Below, piece by piece: positions 1 to 8,147 of a stretch of 34,479 nucleotides of DNA. The position numbers and the translations under genes were made by a program. The DNA is from Clostridia bacterium (GTDB taxonomy: Bacteria > Bacillota > Clostridia > RUG12999), in assembly GCA_022801925.1 (NCBI GenBank), contig JAAWTG010000031.1, positions 1 through 34,479 on the forward strand. The letters run 5' to 3'. Every line of letters begins with the position of its first letter. The first letter of the stretch is position 1. Below the pieces are notes generated by a model, which saw nothing but the letters and a program-made list of their open reading frames with translations, had not been told where the DNA came from and did no database searches.

Positions 1-513
1 GGGTATGATGGATATTTAGTAGGTTCCAATGGCGATGGATTATATATAGTAGATGGACATCCATTGATGATAAATGAGAATGGGACAATTCATGACGATA
101 TAAAATATCTGGAAAGAGGCAAAACAGGCATTAATTATGCATTTGCTTATGGGATAGCGGAAGGTGAATTTTATAATGGTCGTAGATATTTCTATTTTGA
201 AAGAGCTGTTACATTATCTGAAGCAATGTTGTTTATGATGCGTTGTTTAGAGGATTTGAAATTAAATGATGGAGTGGAGGTGTTAGAAAAAGCAGAGATG
301 TGTGGGTTAATAACCAAAGAGGATTCATTTTATGGAAAAGGAGATAAGAAATTAACACCAGAGGAGTTTAGTACCCTCATGGTACGTTTTTTAAATCAAC
401 CCCGACATTATTATTTTGTTGATGAACGGAGTGGACAGGAATTTTATGAAGATAAAACAGGGAATATGACATATTTGGAATATTTAACGACACGAAAAAT
501 ATATGAGGGGTAG
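1..513 (+). CDS. SLH-like domain protein, 3' end only (5' cut by window edge)
   Basis: The frame is open from base 1 to the TAG at 511-513, so the visible 170 residues are the C-terminal end of a longer protein and the first internal Met (base 64) is not a real start. The stretch from about base 200 to 400 has the layout of S-layer homology repeats: an SEAMLFMMRCL helix, then AEMCGLI, then a TPEEFSTLMVRFLNQ helix, matching the usual 'TR-E-A, AxxxGLI, TREEFaxLL' pattern. SLH domains normally hold proteins to cell-wall polymers outside the cell. The copy is diverged, so surface attachment is an inference. No signal peptide can be judged because the N-terminus is missing. The surrounding DNA is AT-rich and carries gene fragments, so this may be a remnant. 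Confidence 0.45.
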   Translation, partial: GYDGYLVGSNGDGLYIVDGHPLMINENGTIHDDIKYLERGKTGINYAFAYGIAEGEFYNGRRYFYFERAVTLSEAMLFMMRCLEDLKLNDGVEVLEKAEMCGLITKEDSFYGKGDKKLTPEEFSTLMVRFLNQPRHYYFVDERSGQEFYEDKTGNMTYLEYLTTRKIYEG

Positions 514-521
514 AGGAATCG

Positions 522-551
522 GCGGGAGTTGCTAATATAGGCAACTCCCGC
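522..551 (+). terminator. Hairpin after the SLH-like gene, no T-tract
   Basis: Eleven-base perfect arms (522-532 and 541-551, GCGGGAGTTGC and its complement) with an 8-nt loop start 9 nt after the stop codon at 513. The position suggests a terminator, but no T-run follows, so a Rho-independent role is uncertain. Confidence 0.4.
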
Positions 552-616
552 TACCTACAACGTGCCGCTTACAATAATCTCTTTCGCTACGCTGACGAAT
601 ACGTCGCTGGAAGGCA

Positions 617-889
617 ATGAAGCAGCTTAAAGAAGTGGGATTGATTACAGAAAAGAGACAGGGATTGAACAAGCCTAATTTAATATACATAGGAAAAATT
701 GATTATACTACGTCGCAAGAAAATGGGGAGAGACAAGAAGAAAATTGCTGCAGTTCTTCCGATGGCACATTGATACCTGTGGATATTGAAAATGTAAAGA
801 ACAAAACATTAAAAAATGAAATAATGGGAAATTTAAATATTGAAGGTCAAGAGTTTGAAAAAATAAAGGGAAATAATACTGAGTGAAAA
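617..889 (+). pseudogene. RepA-type replication initiator, 3' fragment
   Basis: The reading frame begins MKQLKEVGLITEKRQ, followed by GLNKPNLIYIGK. This is the hallmark end of the winged-helix DNA-binding domain of RepA_N-type initiators found on clostridial plasmids and integrative conjugative elements (family knowledge). Those proteins are usually 250-300 residues and have a long N-terminal part before this motif. Here only about 89 codons remain. There is no Shine-Dalgarno site before the ATG, and an in-frame stop sits at 593-595. The rest of the tail is low-complexity, as is common between the domains of RepA. I read this as a remnant left after deletion or recombination of a mobile element, not a working gene. 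Confidence 0.6.
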
Positions 890-953
890 GAGACTGAAAA
901 TATAGAAAATAAAGATGAAAAAAGAAATATTGCTGTAAATAGCAGTTAGGTAT

Positions 954-990
954 ATAACCTTGTTCCAATTTGGAATAAGGTTATTTTTTT
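954..990 (+). terminator. Rho-independent terminator
   Basis: A 13-bp stem (954-966 with 972-984, one G-U pair) with loop AATTT is followed by a run of seven T. It lies about 65 bases past the RepA fragment stop and would end any transcript crossing the remnant region. Confidence 0.85.
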
Positions 991-1275
991 AGTATCTTAG
1001 CTAGAGTAAAGTACGGGTTTGGTTAGTGGAGAATAAAAGTGAAGAAAGAATAAAATAGAAATTTGTATATAATTAACTAAAAACTTGACAAAGATTTAAG
1101 AAATATGATGAAATATACAAAAAATGCATGGTGAAGTGCATATGAATTATATATATAGAATGAATCAGCTTGATTATATGTGGAGGCGTTTATTGTATAA
1201 AGGTAGTTAAAATATATTACTGTCAATGTGCATATAGTAATATTATGTCGCAACTAAAAGTGTATAATTTCGGTT
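991..1275. other. AT-rich intergenic stretch without a recognised gene
   Basis: No supported coding frame or RNA gene is visible. A TTGACA at 1085-1090 is present, but no good -10 box sits at 16-18 bases from it, so I do not call a promoter. Confidence 0.5.
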
Positions 1276-1755
1276 TTGGAAATTTTACTGAAAGAGAAGA
1301 GTATGATTCAAAAGGATTCTGACTTTGACAAAGTAAGAAATAACAAAAAATATAAAGATTTAATAGAAGTGAGCGTAATATTAGGAGGGGAAATGCTCTC
1401 CTTTGATGTGCCGCTTATTATTATTAACGGAAGAACGTTGCTTCCAATGCGGGCAGTATTTGAATGCTTTGGCGCAGAAGTAATATTTGACGAGGAAACG
1501 AAGACCGCTATTGCAACAAAAGAAGATATGAAAATTGAAATTCCGATTGATAGCGAATATGTGAAAGTAAATGGAACAACGGAACAACTGGCTGTTCCGG
1601 CAATGATATATAATAACAGAACACTGGTGCCAATACGTTTTGTGGCAGAAACATTACATGCAACGGTCGAATGGGATGGTGAAAATGAAATCGTGCAGAT
1701 TTTGTTGCCGGCGCCGGAAGGGACTGCAGATTATGATAAAGAAACAGTTAGATAA
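1276..1755 (+). CDS. Stalk-domain (copper amine oxidase N-terminal-like) protein, probably 5'-truncated
   Basis: The body of the protein is the PF07833-type 'stalk' unit: FDVPLIIINGRTLLPMRAVF, FGAEVIFDEETKTA, then VKVNG, AMIYNNRTLVPIRFVAE and ATVEWDGE. This is one complete two-part domain of the kind found in secreted clostridial surface proteins. The stretch just before it, DSDFDKVRNNKKYKDLI, resembles the end of a TPR-repeat region, which suggests that the first part of a longer protein is missing. The longest frame uses a TTG at 1276; the ATG at 1303 is an alternative. Neither has a convincing ribosome binding site and no signal peptide is present, although the family is normally exported. 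It is probably a decayed remnant, but the remaining frame is intact. Confidence 0.55.
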   Translation: MEILLKEKSMIQKDSDFDKVRNNKKYKDLIEVSVILGGEMLSFDVPLIIINGRTLLPMRAVFECFGAEVIFDEETKTAIATKEDMKIEIPIDSEYVKVNGTTEQLAVPAMIYNNRTLVPIRFVAETLHATVEWDGENEIVQILLPAPEGTADYDKETVR

Positions 1756-1785
1756 ACTGAGCGCTGTTTCGGTTGTTGATGGCGT

Positions 1786-2154
1786 ATGACCGGAACCATA
1801 TCAATTACAGGGCACAGAAGGTATCAGTATGATTATCCTGAAGGACAAAAAGGCTTGGAGTTGCTTGCGCAATTGAGCGCACAAGACCGCAGTAAATATA
1901 TTGCAGATGCAATTTATCAAAATTATGCGTTAGTAGTGGGATGTGAGCCGGTCTATGCGCGTGTCATTTATGACGGCAAAATGTACTATGAAGGAAAATT
2001 TCAGTATGAACAAAAAGATACAATTGCAGATTTGACCTATTATGCCAACGGAAAACCTGTTAATGTTGTGAAACAATATAAAAGTGCTTTTAAGTATAAG
2101 GATTTTTATTTACTTCCGGCAGAAGAACAGGTAACAAGCAACATGAACGATTAA
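1786..2154 (+). CDS. Hypothetical protein, possible gene remnant
   Basis: I do not recognise the 122-residue product. It has no signal peptide or membrane segment. The segment LELLAQLSAQDRSKYIADAI faintly recalls the helix of small CopG/ParR-like plasmid proteins, but this is too weak to assign. The ATG has no Shine-Dalgarno site, and other frames around 1745-1880 also stay open for short distances, which is the look of a coding region that has lost its proper start. It follows the stalk-domain ORF by 30 bases. Real expression is doubtful. Confidence 0.3.
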   Translation: MTGTISITGHRRYQYDYPEGQKGLELLAQLSAQDRSKYIADAIYQNYALVVGCEPVYARVIYDGKMYYEGKFQYEQKDTIADLTYYANGKPVNVVKQYKSAFKYKDFYLLPAEEQVTSNMND

Positions 2155-2543
2155 AAAATAAATAAAAAGTAATTGCTTATAACGCAGTTTGAGAATCGTA
2201 GGACGTACAGACTTTCAAACTGTGGTACTTCATGATATAATTCGTTTCATAATTTTTTAGCTTATCCGGATATAAAAGGAATGAATCAAAAGCGAATAGA
2301 TACCTATCTGTGGAGCGATTTTTATATAGAAAGATTGAAAATGCACGGTTGGATTGGAAATGCATGGTATAAAAGTAGTGTTAATACATCATATTTCATC
2401 AAATGCAGTTTGAAAACGGAAGCAAGTTGGTGTATAATATATACAAGGTATATTTTAAATAGAAGAATTTCTGCACGAGGAGCCTTGTGTGGAATGCGAT
2501 ATCATTTGTTTTGCGCGAAGGGTAAAGAGGGGAGAGAAACAGG
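2155..2543. other. Intergenic region upstream of the AraC-type regulator
   Basis: This 389-base AT-rich stretch contains the promoter at 2410-2438 and the regulator's ribosome binding site. An 88-codon open frame (2281-2547) exists but has no family resemblance, codon bias or ribosome binding site. I see no RNA gene. Confidence 0.5.
2410..2438 (+). promoter_or_regulatory. Sigma-A-type promoter of the AraC-type regulator
   Basis: TTGAAA (2410-2415), a 17-base spacer and a perfect TATAAT (2433-2438). The predicted transcript starts near 2445, giving a leader of about 100 nt before the GTG start at 2544. Confidence 0.7.
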
Positions 2544-4637
2544 GTGAAATGGTTTTGGTATAAAGGAAAACTATATAAAAAATTGTTTTTTAGTTATATT
2601 TGTATGCTTTTGGTAGTGGTATTACTTAGTCCTTTGATACAGATGAACATCAAAAAATATATCACAGAAAGAGAAATTCAATATGCGACAACGAATCTTT
2701 ATTATATTAAAGACTTTATCGATGCACAAATCAGTGCAATAGAAAAAACATCATATACGGTCCTTGCAGATGAGGTCGTTCAGGGCGCCAAAGATGACCT
2801 CTACAGCAACAAAAAAATAATTGATAAGCTAAATGGTATGAAAGGCAGTATCAATTTGATTGACAACTGTTTTGTTGTGAATATGGAAAACCGTTCTATT
2901 ATCAGCGCAGAAGGAAGTGAAGAAAAACATTATTTTCAGCGGTTTCAGGATATAGACGGAAGAACTATTGATATCAATGAATTGTTCCATGCCAAAAATG
3001 CGTTTGATTGTGTGCCATGTATATCTGAAAAACAGGAAAATGTATTGCTGTTTTTAGCAAAGAGCGCAATTGAAAAAAGCAAGAAAATGATTGTCGTAGT
3101 GGTGCGGGAAAATGAACTAAAACGTTTTTACAGTGGGCAATATAATGAAAATCTGGGAAATTATATGATTGTCGGATTGGATGGCGTGATATATTCCTCC
3201 AGTGACGCTGCAAAACTTTTATCCAGATTGCCGGAGGATAATATGACGGTGTTAAACGACAACGATAGTTCCATGATTGATGCCAAGACGAGGATGCCAT
3301 TTTCAAAATCAAACTATTTTCCGTGGTATTATGTGATGCACATTAATGAACGCAGCATCAATGCGACAGCGGGTAAAATTCAGTTCCTGTGGATTATGTT
3401 CATCATACTATGTGTGTTAATTGAAATGATATTAATTTTTGTTGTTTCCAAATGGGTTTATGTTCCAGTGGACAGGCTGATGAAAAAGTTTGATATTAAT
3501 ATGCCCAATGAATTTAATGAAATTGAAAAGATGTTGGACAAATTGAAACGGGACAACACAAACTACCAGCGTATCTATGATTCTTTGCATCAAGCAGGAC
3601 TAGGCATCAATATCAATAGAAATTTTTTGAACGGACAGGGAGATTTGTTGGTGATTGTAATTCGGGGACAAAAATTTGAACTTTATTCACATGAACTATT
3701 AGAATTAATGTTGAATATTGACAATTGTTCCGTAGATTTCATTCAGATAAGTGAACACGAAATTTTAGGTGTTGTAAAATCAATTGAAAGTGTTGGTAAA
3801 ATCAAAGAAGCAATGAATGAGGTTGCGCAGCGTTTTTCGGAAATGTATCGTCTCAGCGTGTTAATTGGGGTAGGCGAATATGTTTCACAGGTGGAGGATT
3901 TAAAGCGCAGTTTGGATAGTGCATATTACGCAATTGACTATGGAATCTATAATGACAGCGATTTTGCAATGTTATCCAACGATATTAAAAACATGCAATA
4001 CAGCGTATTTATTGAGAAAGAAAATATTGAGAGAAAATTAGTGCTTGCTGTGGAACGTAATGATATAGAAGAGGTAAAAAACGTGATTACAGACGTTTTT
4101 GAAGTCAATCGTGCAATCCCCAACATATATAAATATTCCCTGTCAGTTATGCTGATTAATATTTATTTCACGGTGGGAGACAAAACGGGAAGCTGGACGT
4201 TAGATTATGGAATGCTGGCAGATGAACTCAAATATGAATATGATTTTAAATTACTGAAAAACTTTTTTATTCATTTGTTTTTAGGCTTTATTTTAGAAAA
4301 GAGCGAACAAAATAAAGATGTCGTGATAAAAAATAAAATCCTGCAATATATAGAGGAAGAAGGTTTGAATCAGGATTTCACTTTGGAAGTTTTGGCTGAG
4401 AAAATGGGGTATTCGCCGACATATATGACGAAACTACTGAAAAAATATTTTAATGAAAATTTCACACAATATTTGCTTGGATATAGAATTGAAAAGGCAA
4501 AAGAACTACTGCTGCATACAGATAAAAGTATCGAAAGTGTATCAAGGGAAACCGGATTTGGGACATATAATAATTTTGCAAGAATTTTTCGCAAAAAGAC
4601 AGGCGTATCACCAAGTGTATATAAGAAGAATCATTAA
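2544..4637 (+). CDS. Membrane-anchored AraC-family transcriptional regulator
   Basis: The 697-residue protein has a first membrane helix (about residues 13-31), an extracytoplasmic sensor region of roughly 240 residues and a second membrane helix (about 280-305). A cytoplasmic middle part follows, and the last 100 residues form a double helix-turn-helix of the AraC type. Its second HTH ends FGTYNNFARIFRKKTGVSPSVYKK, written here in two parts: FGTYNNFARIF and RKKTGVSPSVYKK. This matches the large Cache-like sensor/AraC regulators of Clostridia that usually control nearby carbohydrate genes. The start is the GTG at 2544, with AGAGGGGAG about 10 bases upstream. The gene converges on the glycoside hydrolase at 4732-6753, the natural candidate target. 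The ligand is unknown. The HTH assignment is firm; the sensor fold is inferred from layout. Confidence 0.88.
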   Translation: MKWFWYKGKLYKKLFFSYICMLLVVVLLSPLIQMNIKKYITEREIQYATTNLYYIKDFIDAQISAIEKTSYTVLADEVVQGAKDDLYSNKKIIDKLNGMKGSINLIDNCFVVNMENRSIISAEGSEEKHYFQRFQDIDGRTIDINELFHAKNAFDCVPCISEKQENVLLFLAKSAIEKSKKMIVVVVRENELKRFYSGQYNENLGNYMIVGLDGVIYSSSDAAKLLSRLPEDNMTVLNDNDSSMIDAKTRMPFSKSNYFPWYYVMHINERSINATAGKIQFLWIMFIILCVLIEMILIFVVSKWVYVPVDRLMKKFDINMPNEFNEIEKMLDKLKRDNTNYQRIYDSLHQAGLGININRNFLNGQGDLLVIVIRGQKFELYSHELLELMLNIDNCSVDFIQISEHEILGVVKSIESVGKIKEAMNEVAQRFSEMYRLSVLIGVGEYVSQVEDLKRSLDSAYYAIDYGIYNDSDFAMLSNDIKNMQYSVFIEKENIERKLVLAVERNDIEEVKNVITDVFEVNRAIPNIYKYSLSVMLINIYFTVGDKTGSWTLDYGMLADELKYEYDFKLLKNFFIHLFLGFILEKSEQNKDVVIKNKILQYIEEEGLNQDFTLEVLAEKMGYSPTYMTKLLKKYFNENFTQYLLGYRIEKAKELLLHTDKSIESVSRETGFGTYNNFARIFRKKTGVSPSVYKKNH

Positions 4638-4643
4638 AATAAA

Positions 4644-4680
4644 GGGGCTGTAGCATATGAAATCATTTTGCTACAGCTCC
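4644..4680. terminator. Bidirectional terminator hairpin between convergent genes
   Basis: Twelve-base arms (4644-4655 and 4669-4680, one G-U) with a 13-nt loop lie between the AraC-type gene (+) and the hydrolase gene (-). On the minus strand the stem is followed by TTTATTTTAA, so it works best as terminator of the hydrolase gene; on the plus strand the T-run is missing. Confidence 0.65.
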
Positions 4681-4731
4681 GTTTATGTTCATCACTATGC
4701 CCTTATTTTTAAGGTCTTATCGGTACCTTTT

Positions 4732-6753
4732 TTATTCGTAGGCAATTTCCAGCATTTCATGCCCGTGCAATTTCGGAAGCGTAAAACGCAAAATGCCATT
4801 CACTTGTTCAAAAGAAAGCAACGTGCCGTCCGGCACACAGGTCACTTGTTTGATTTTCTCAGAAACAGCAACTTCTATCGGAATTTGGTAGAGGTCAATG
4901 ATATCCTCGATAATATCAATAGTGGATTTATGCAGTGGAATATAGTGAAGTGCGTGCAGTACATAGCGGGATTTATCGGACTGCTGATTTAAATATAAAT
5001 GTAGTGTGGTGGGACCGCCATGCGATACCAGTGGACGCGACAATAACATGTCAAGCGCATTATATACAAGCGTTTTACACCATTTTGCACCGCGTTCATT
5101 ATATATTTTAAAAATGGGGTGGGCAAAATAAATCACATTGTCGCGGCGAATGACTGCGTCATAGCTGATTTTGCCGCTGGACGGCGTCTGCCGATGGGAA
5201 CAGAACCGCCGCCAGTTACGGTTAAAATAAGAAGTAACGGCAGAAAGCAATACGTCACTGCCAGCAGCCGCCTGTACCTCCAGTCCTTTGGCATACATCA
5301 CATGTTCCGTTTCGGGTAAGCCTTTCCCGATATCGCCTTTGGGAATCAGATAATCAGCATAATTATTGCTCACATAGAATTTTCCGCGCACCGGATTTCC
5401 GTCTAAATCTGTTGTTTGTTGCGGCAGCGGCTGCGCAGGGACAAAACGCATGGACTTACCGTCAGCGGAGAGACCGCTTTCAAAGCTGACAAGAACAGCG
5501 CCGCCCTGCGCTGTATAGCGATTCAATTTTTCTTCTAAAGTGCTGTCAATAGCAACTTCATCGGGAAGTATTAACACTTTATAACTTTGAAAGTCACTGC
5601 ATTCGTCCAGAATATCAAATTGATAGCTGCGGTCCTCCAGCATTTTGACGGTGCCGAGCAGAGAATCGGGCAAATGAAGATGAGAACCGCTGTAAAAACC
5701 GCGCGGTGCAAGAACACCAATTTCTGTTACGGCATTCGCGCCGCTGCACCATGGTTCTTTTTGCTGCACTTGATGATAGACGCTGCCAATTAAATCATAG
5801 ACGGGCTGGGACAATTTACCGCACGGTTCCAACTGGTCGCCAATCAAACATTTTGCGCCCAGTGCAAGCATGTGAAAGCATTCATATTCCAGCGCTTCGC
5901 GGTTTTTGAAAGAATGAAAATCGCCCCATTCCGTGTGGAATTTTCCGGTATGCGCCAGACAATCCAGTCCCAGCGTCCGCGCATAGCGCATGACAAGCGG
6001 AAAATGCAGATAACCCCAGGAACCGCTGGGAAGCGATTCCAATTCAAAATGCGTATAGGCAGAAAGGCTGCTGCGAATGGAAGGATTGATGTGGCTACCG
6101 TTATAAAAAATAGAGCAGTCTTTGTTTTGATGACGGATAAATGCACTCATATCCAGCTTAAACGCATCAATCGTTTGCTGCGCGAAGGCTTGACGCTGCG
6201 CAGGGTCGTAGGCGTCTATGCCTTGCTGCGCCATAGCTTCCAGACAATAGCGGCAGGAACAGTCGCGTGGCGAAACAATATCGAAAAACAGTCCGTCCAC
6301 AGGCATGGTCTGCAAAATTTCGTCTGTGATATCTTTGAGATAATCACGGTAGGGAGAATTGACACATAAATCTTGATAGAAACTGTCCGTATAAGGACCG
6401 TCGCCGACTTTGCCGTTTGCGTCCATAACGCGCCAGTCGGTGTGTTCGCGGCGGATTTGTTCGTCCCATTGTACCGTGATATAAATAGGGATGCGGATAC
6501 CGCGGCGGTGGCAGGCTTCAATCATTTCCGGCAGCAGATTTTGATTTTTGAGCTGCGGGTGAATTTTTTCAGGATAACGTTTAGAGGGATAATATAACCA
6601 GCCGTGATGGCAGCGGGCAAAACAGGTGATGGAATCCACACCCGCAGCTTGCAGTGTATCTGCGAATTCTTCTGCGTCAAAGTTGTTGCCGATGTCTGGT
6701 AGATGTTCACAGGTGTGAAAATCCAAATGAATTTGTCTAAAACGAAGTTCCAT
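4732..6753 (-). CDS. Putative glycoside hydrolase (GHL6 / GH151-like, beta-galactosidase-trimerisation type)
   Basis: The 673-residue product begins MELRFRQIHLDFHTCEHLPD, which is typical of the hypothetical glycosyl hydrolase 6 group related to GH151 alpha-L-fucosidases and to beta-galactosidase-like TIM barrels. The N-terminal half looks like a barrel (VDSITCFARCHHGWLYYPS, RIPIYITVQWDE, VDGLFFDIVSP, then a CSCRYC cluster). Residues around 390-470 look like a flavodoxin-like trimerisation domain (YKVLILPDEVAI, GGAVLVSFESG). There is no signal peptide, so it probably acts inside the cell on imported oligosaccharides. I chose the ATG at 6753 because AGGAG lies 8 bases upstream; a longer frame starts at 6777. 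No transporter is adjacent. The substrate cannot be fixed from sequence alone. Confidence 0.75.
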   Translation of the reverse strand: MELRFRQIHLDFHTCEHLPDIGNNFDAEEFADTLQAAGVDSITCFARCHHGWLYYPSKRYPEKIHPQLKNQNLLPEMIEACHRRGIRIPIYITVQWDEQIRREHTDWRVMDANGKVGDGPYTDSFYQDLCVNSPYRDYLKDITDEILQTMPVDGLFFDIVSPRDCSCRYCLEAMAQQGIDAYDPAQRQAFAQQTIDAFKLDMSAFIRHQNKDCSIFYNGSHINPSIRSSLSAYTHFELESLPSGSWGYLHFPLVMRYARTLGLDCLAHTGKFHTEWGDFHSFKNREALEYECFHMLALGAKCLIGDQLEPCGKLSQPVYDLIGSVYHQVQQKEPWCSGANAVTEIGVLAPRGFYSGSHLHLPDSLLGTVKMLEDRSYQFDILDECSDFQSYKVLILPDEVAIDSTLEEKLNRYTAQGGAVLVSFESGLSADGKSMRFVPAQPLPQQTTDLDGNPVRGKFYVSNNYADYLIPKGDIGKGLPETEHVMYAKGLEVQAAAGSDVLLSAVTSYFNRNWRRFCSHRQTPSSGKISYDAVIRRDNVIYFAHPIFKIYNERGAKWCKTLVYNALDMLLSRPLVSHGGPTTLHLYLNQQSDKSRYVLHALHYIPLHKSTIDIIEDIIDLYQIPIEVAVSEKIKQVTCVPDGTLLSFEQVNGILRFTLPKLHGHEMLEIAYE

Positions 6754-6801
6754 AGTAGGTGCTCCTATTCTTATCATGATACCGGCGCTTGCGCCGTGCC
6801 G

Positions 6802-6814
6802 GATTGTTACAATC
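6802..6814. promoter_or_regulatory. Palindromic operator candidate at the hydrolase transcription start
   Basis: GATTG-TTA-CAATC is a perfect 5-3-5 palindrome. It starts directly after a TATACT -10 box on the minus strand (6815-6820), so it covers the predicted start of the hydrolase transcript. This is a classic repressor position. The neighbouring AraC-type protein or a distant LacI/GntR-type repressor could bind it; the sequence does not say which. Confidence 0.5.
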
Positions 6815-6843
6815 AGTATAACATGAATAGTAGCTATTTAAAA
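6815..6843 (-). promoter_or_regulatory. Probable promoter of the glycoside hydrolase gene
   Basis: On the minus strand, TATACT (6820 to 6815) is preceded by a 17-base spacer and a weak TTTTAA -35 box (6843 to 6838). The poor -35 would fit a promoter that needs an activator. A small GC hairpin (6783-6796) lies in the 5' leader. Confidence 0.45.
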
Positions 6844-6868
6844 TGGACAAAATCGCGGCAGTTTTGTC

Positions 6869-6908
6869 AAAAAATAAAAAAATTCCGGGACGCTAGGTTG
6901 TCCCGGAA
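6869..6908 (-). terminator. Rho-independent terminator of the LCP gene
   Basis: On the minus strand the 9-bp stem TTCCGGGAC/GTCCCGGAA (arms 6883-6891 and 6900-6908, 8-nt loop) is followed by a long T-rich run (6882 down to 6869). It starts 15 bases past the LCP stop codon. Confidence 0.85.
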
Positions 6909-6922
6909 CTGGTTTTTATTAT

Positions 6923-7804
6923 TTATTCGGTTGGAGACGGTTGCGCTGCCGCGCGGTTTTTAATTTGTTCCACCAACGTGGCAACTTCTGCTTGGTCTGC
7001 AATATAATAGGAAAGACCGTCAATCGTTTTAGGCGCGCCGGGAAGCTGATAGGTGGAGAGGCTTTCTGTATTCAGTTTGCTTGCTACGCCTGCATAGGAA
7101 ACCATGTCGCTCATGGACATGTTGGTGTCAACGGAATCAAATACTTCTCCAATAATTTGCGGCAATTTTAAAATAATACCGGCATTCAGTTTTTGTTCAA
7201 ACAAGGCTTGGATAAAATCACGCTGTACACTAATACGGTCTTCGTCGCCGCGTTTATATTGCCGGAACCGCACCAATTGTTCCGCCTTGTCGCCATTCAA
7301 ATGCTGCTGCCCTTTTTTCAAATTGATTTTCAAATCCTGTGTGGGGTCTGTATAATACATATCCTGCGGCACGTCAAAATCCACACCGCCCAGAATATCA
7401 ATGATTTTTCCAAAAGCGTCAAAGTCAATTAATACATAAGTATCAACCTGAATTCCGGTTAGTTCCTGCACGGTTTTACAAGCCAATTCGCCGCCGCCGT
7501 ACGTCAAGGCGTTATTGATTTTATGCCAGTCGCCTTTCAATTTCACGCGGGTATCGCGCGGAATGGAGACCATATCAACCGTATTGGTGGTGGTGTTGAG
7601 ACAACCTAACATCATCACATCTGAGCGGAGGCGGCTCTCGTCCGTACCCAGTACTAAAATGTTTTTATTGGGAAGTTGTTTTTCAATCACAGTATTGATA
7701 AATGCTGGCGGCTCCTGGGTTACAACCCAATGTGCCAGCGTATAGCCTGAGACGGCTGCAAATCCGATGAGACATAAAACCGCCACAGTTTTAAAAAATT
7801 TCAT
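6923..7804 (-). CDS. LytR-CpsA-Psr (LCP) family cell-wall ligase
   Basis: The 293-residue protein has one N-terminal membrane helix (about residues 4-25) and an extracellular LCP domain. LCP enzymes move teichoic acid or capsule polymers from undecaprenyl-phosphate carriers to peptidoglycan. Family motifs are clear: ILVLGTDESRLRSDVMML near residue 50, MVSIPRDTRV near 80 with the catalytic arginine, KINNALTYGGG, and RFRQYKRGDEDRISVQRDF near 190. The C-terminus ends in a short Ala/Pro tail. It is a single-gene transcript with its own strong promoter and terminator, divergent from the topoisomerase genes. The exact polymer is unknown. Confidence 0.93.
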   Translation of the reverse strand: MKFFKTVAVLCLIGFAAVSGYTLAHWVVTQEPPAFINTVIEKQLPNKNILVLGTDESRLRSDVMMLGCLNTTTNTVDMVSIPRDTRVKLKGDWHKINNALTYGGGELACKTVQELTGIQVDTYVLIDFDAFGKIIDILGGVDFDVPQDMYYTDPTQDLKINLKKGQQHLNGDKAEQLVRFRQYKRGDEDRISVQRDFIQALFEQKLNAGIILKLPQIIGEVFDSVDTNMSMSDMVSYAGVASKLNTESLSTYQLPGAPKTIDGLSYYIADQAEVATLVEQIKNRAAAQPSPTE

Positions 7805-7912
7805 ATGAAATGCACCAACCTTTTGAACAATTTTACTTTAGCAAAACAATGATATCATTGTCATTTTTAGTTTCCATAAAAAGAGGCATTTTCCTACATA
7901 AACCTCATTTAC

Positions 7913-7941
7913 ATCATAACATCATCTGAAGCGCGTGTCAA
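7913..7941 (-). promoter_or_regulatory. Sigma-A-type promoter of the LCP gene
   Basis: On the minus strand TTGACA (7941 to 7936), a 17-base spacer and TATGAT (7918 to 7913) form a near-consensus promoter about 110 bases before the LCP start codon. Confidence 0.75.
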
Positions 7942-8045
7942 TGGAACTGGGCAAAATGAAATATGATTGTAAAATTTGAAAAGCGGCAGAGACAAAAGAA
8001 AAACGGCGGAAATTCCCGTCCTGTAAAGTATTAGAGGGATTTTTC

Positions 8046-8074
8046 TTGACAAATGAAACATTTTAAGGTATTCT
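8046..8074 (+). promoter_or_regulatory. Sigma-A-type promoter of the topoisomerase operon
   Basis: TTGACA (8046-8051), a 17-base spacer and TATTCT (8069-8074). The predicted leader to the ATG at 8148 is about 67 nt. Confidence 0.7.
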
Positions 8075-8147
8075 AATAAATAGGGATTTTTTTAAGTGTA
8101 AGCAGCTTATGCTGATATAAGTGAGAAGAAAAGGCGGCTGATAAATA

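Noticed and set aside
1085-1118. Promoter with TTGACA before the stalk-domain ORF
   Set aside because: No acceptable -10 box at 16-18 bases; TATGAT at 1104 is only 13 bases away.
2281-2547. Plus-strand ORF of 88 codons before the AraC-type gene
   Set aside because: No ribosome binding site, no family pattern, and the promoter of the next gene (2410-2438) lies inside it.
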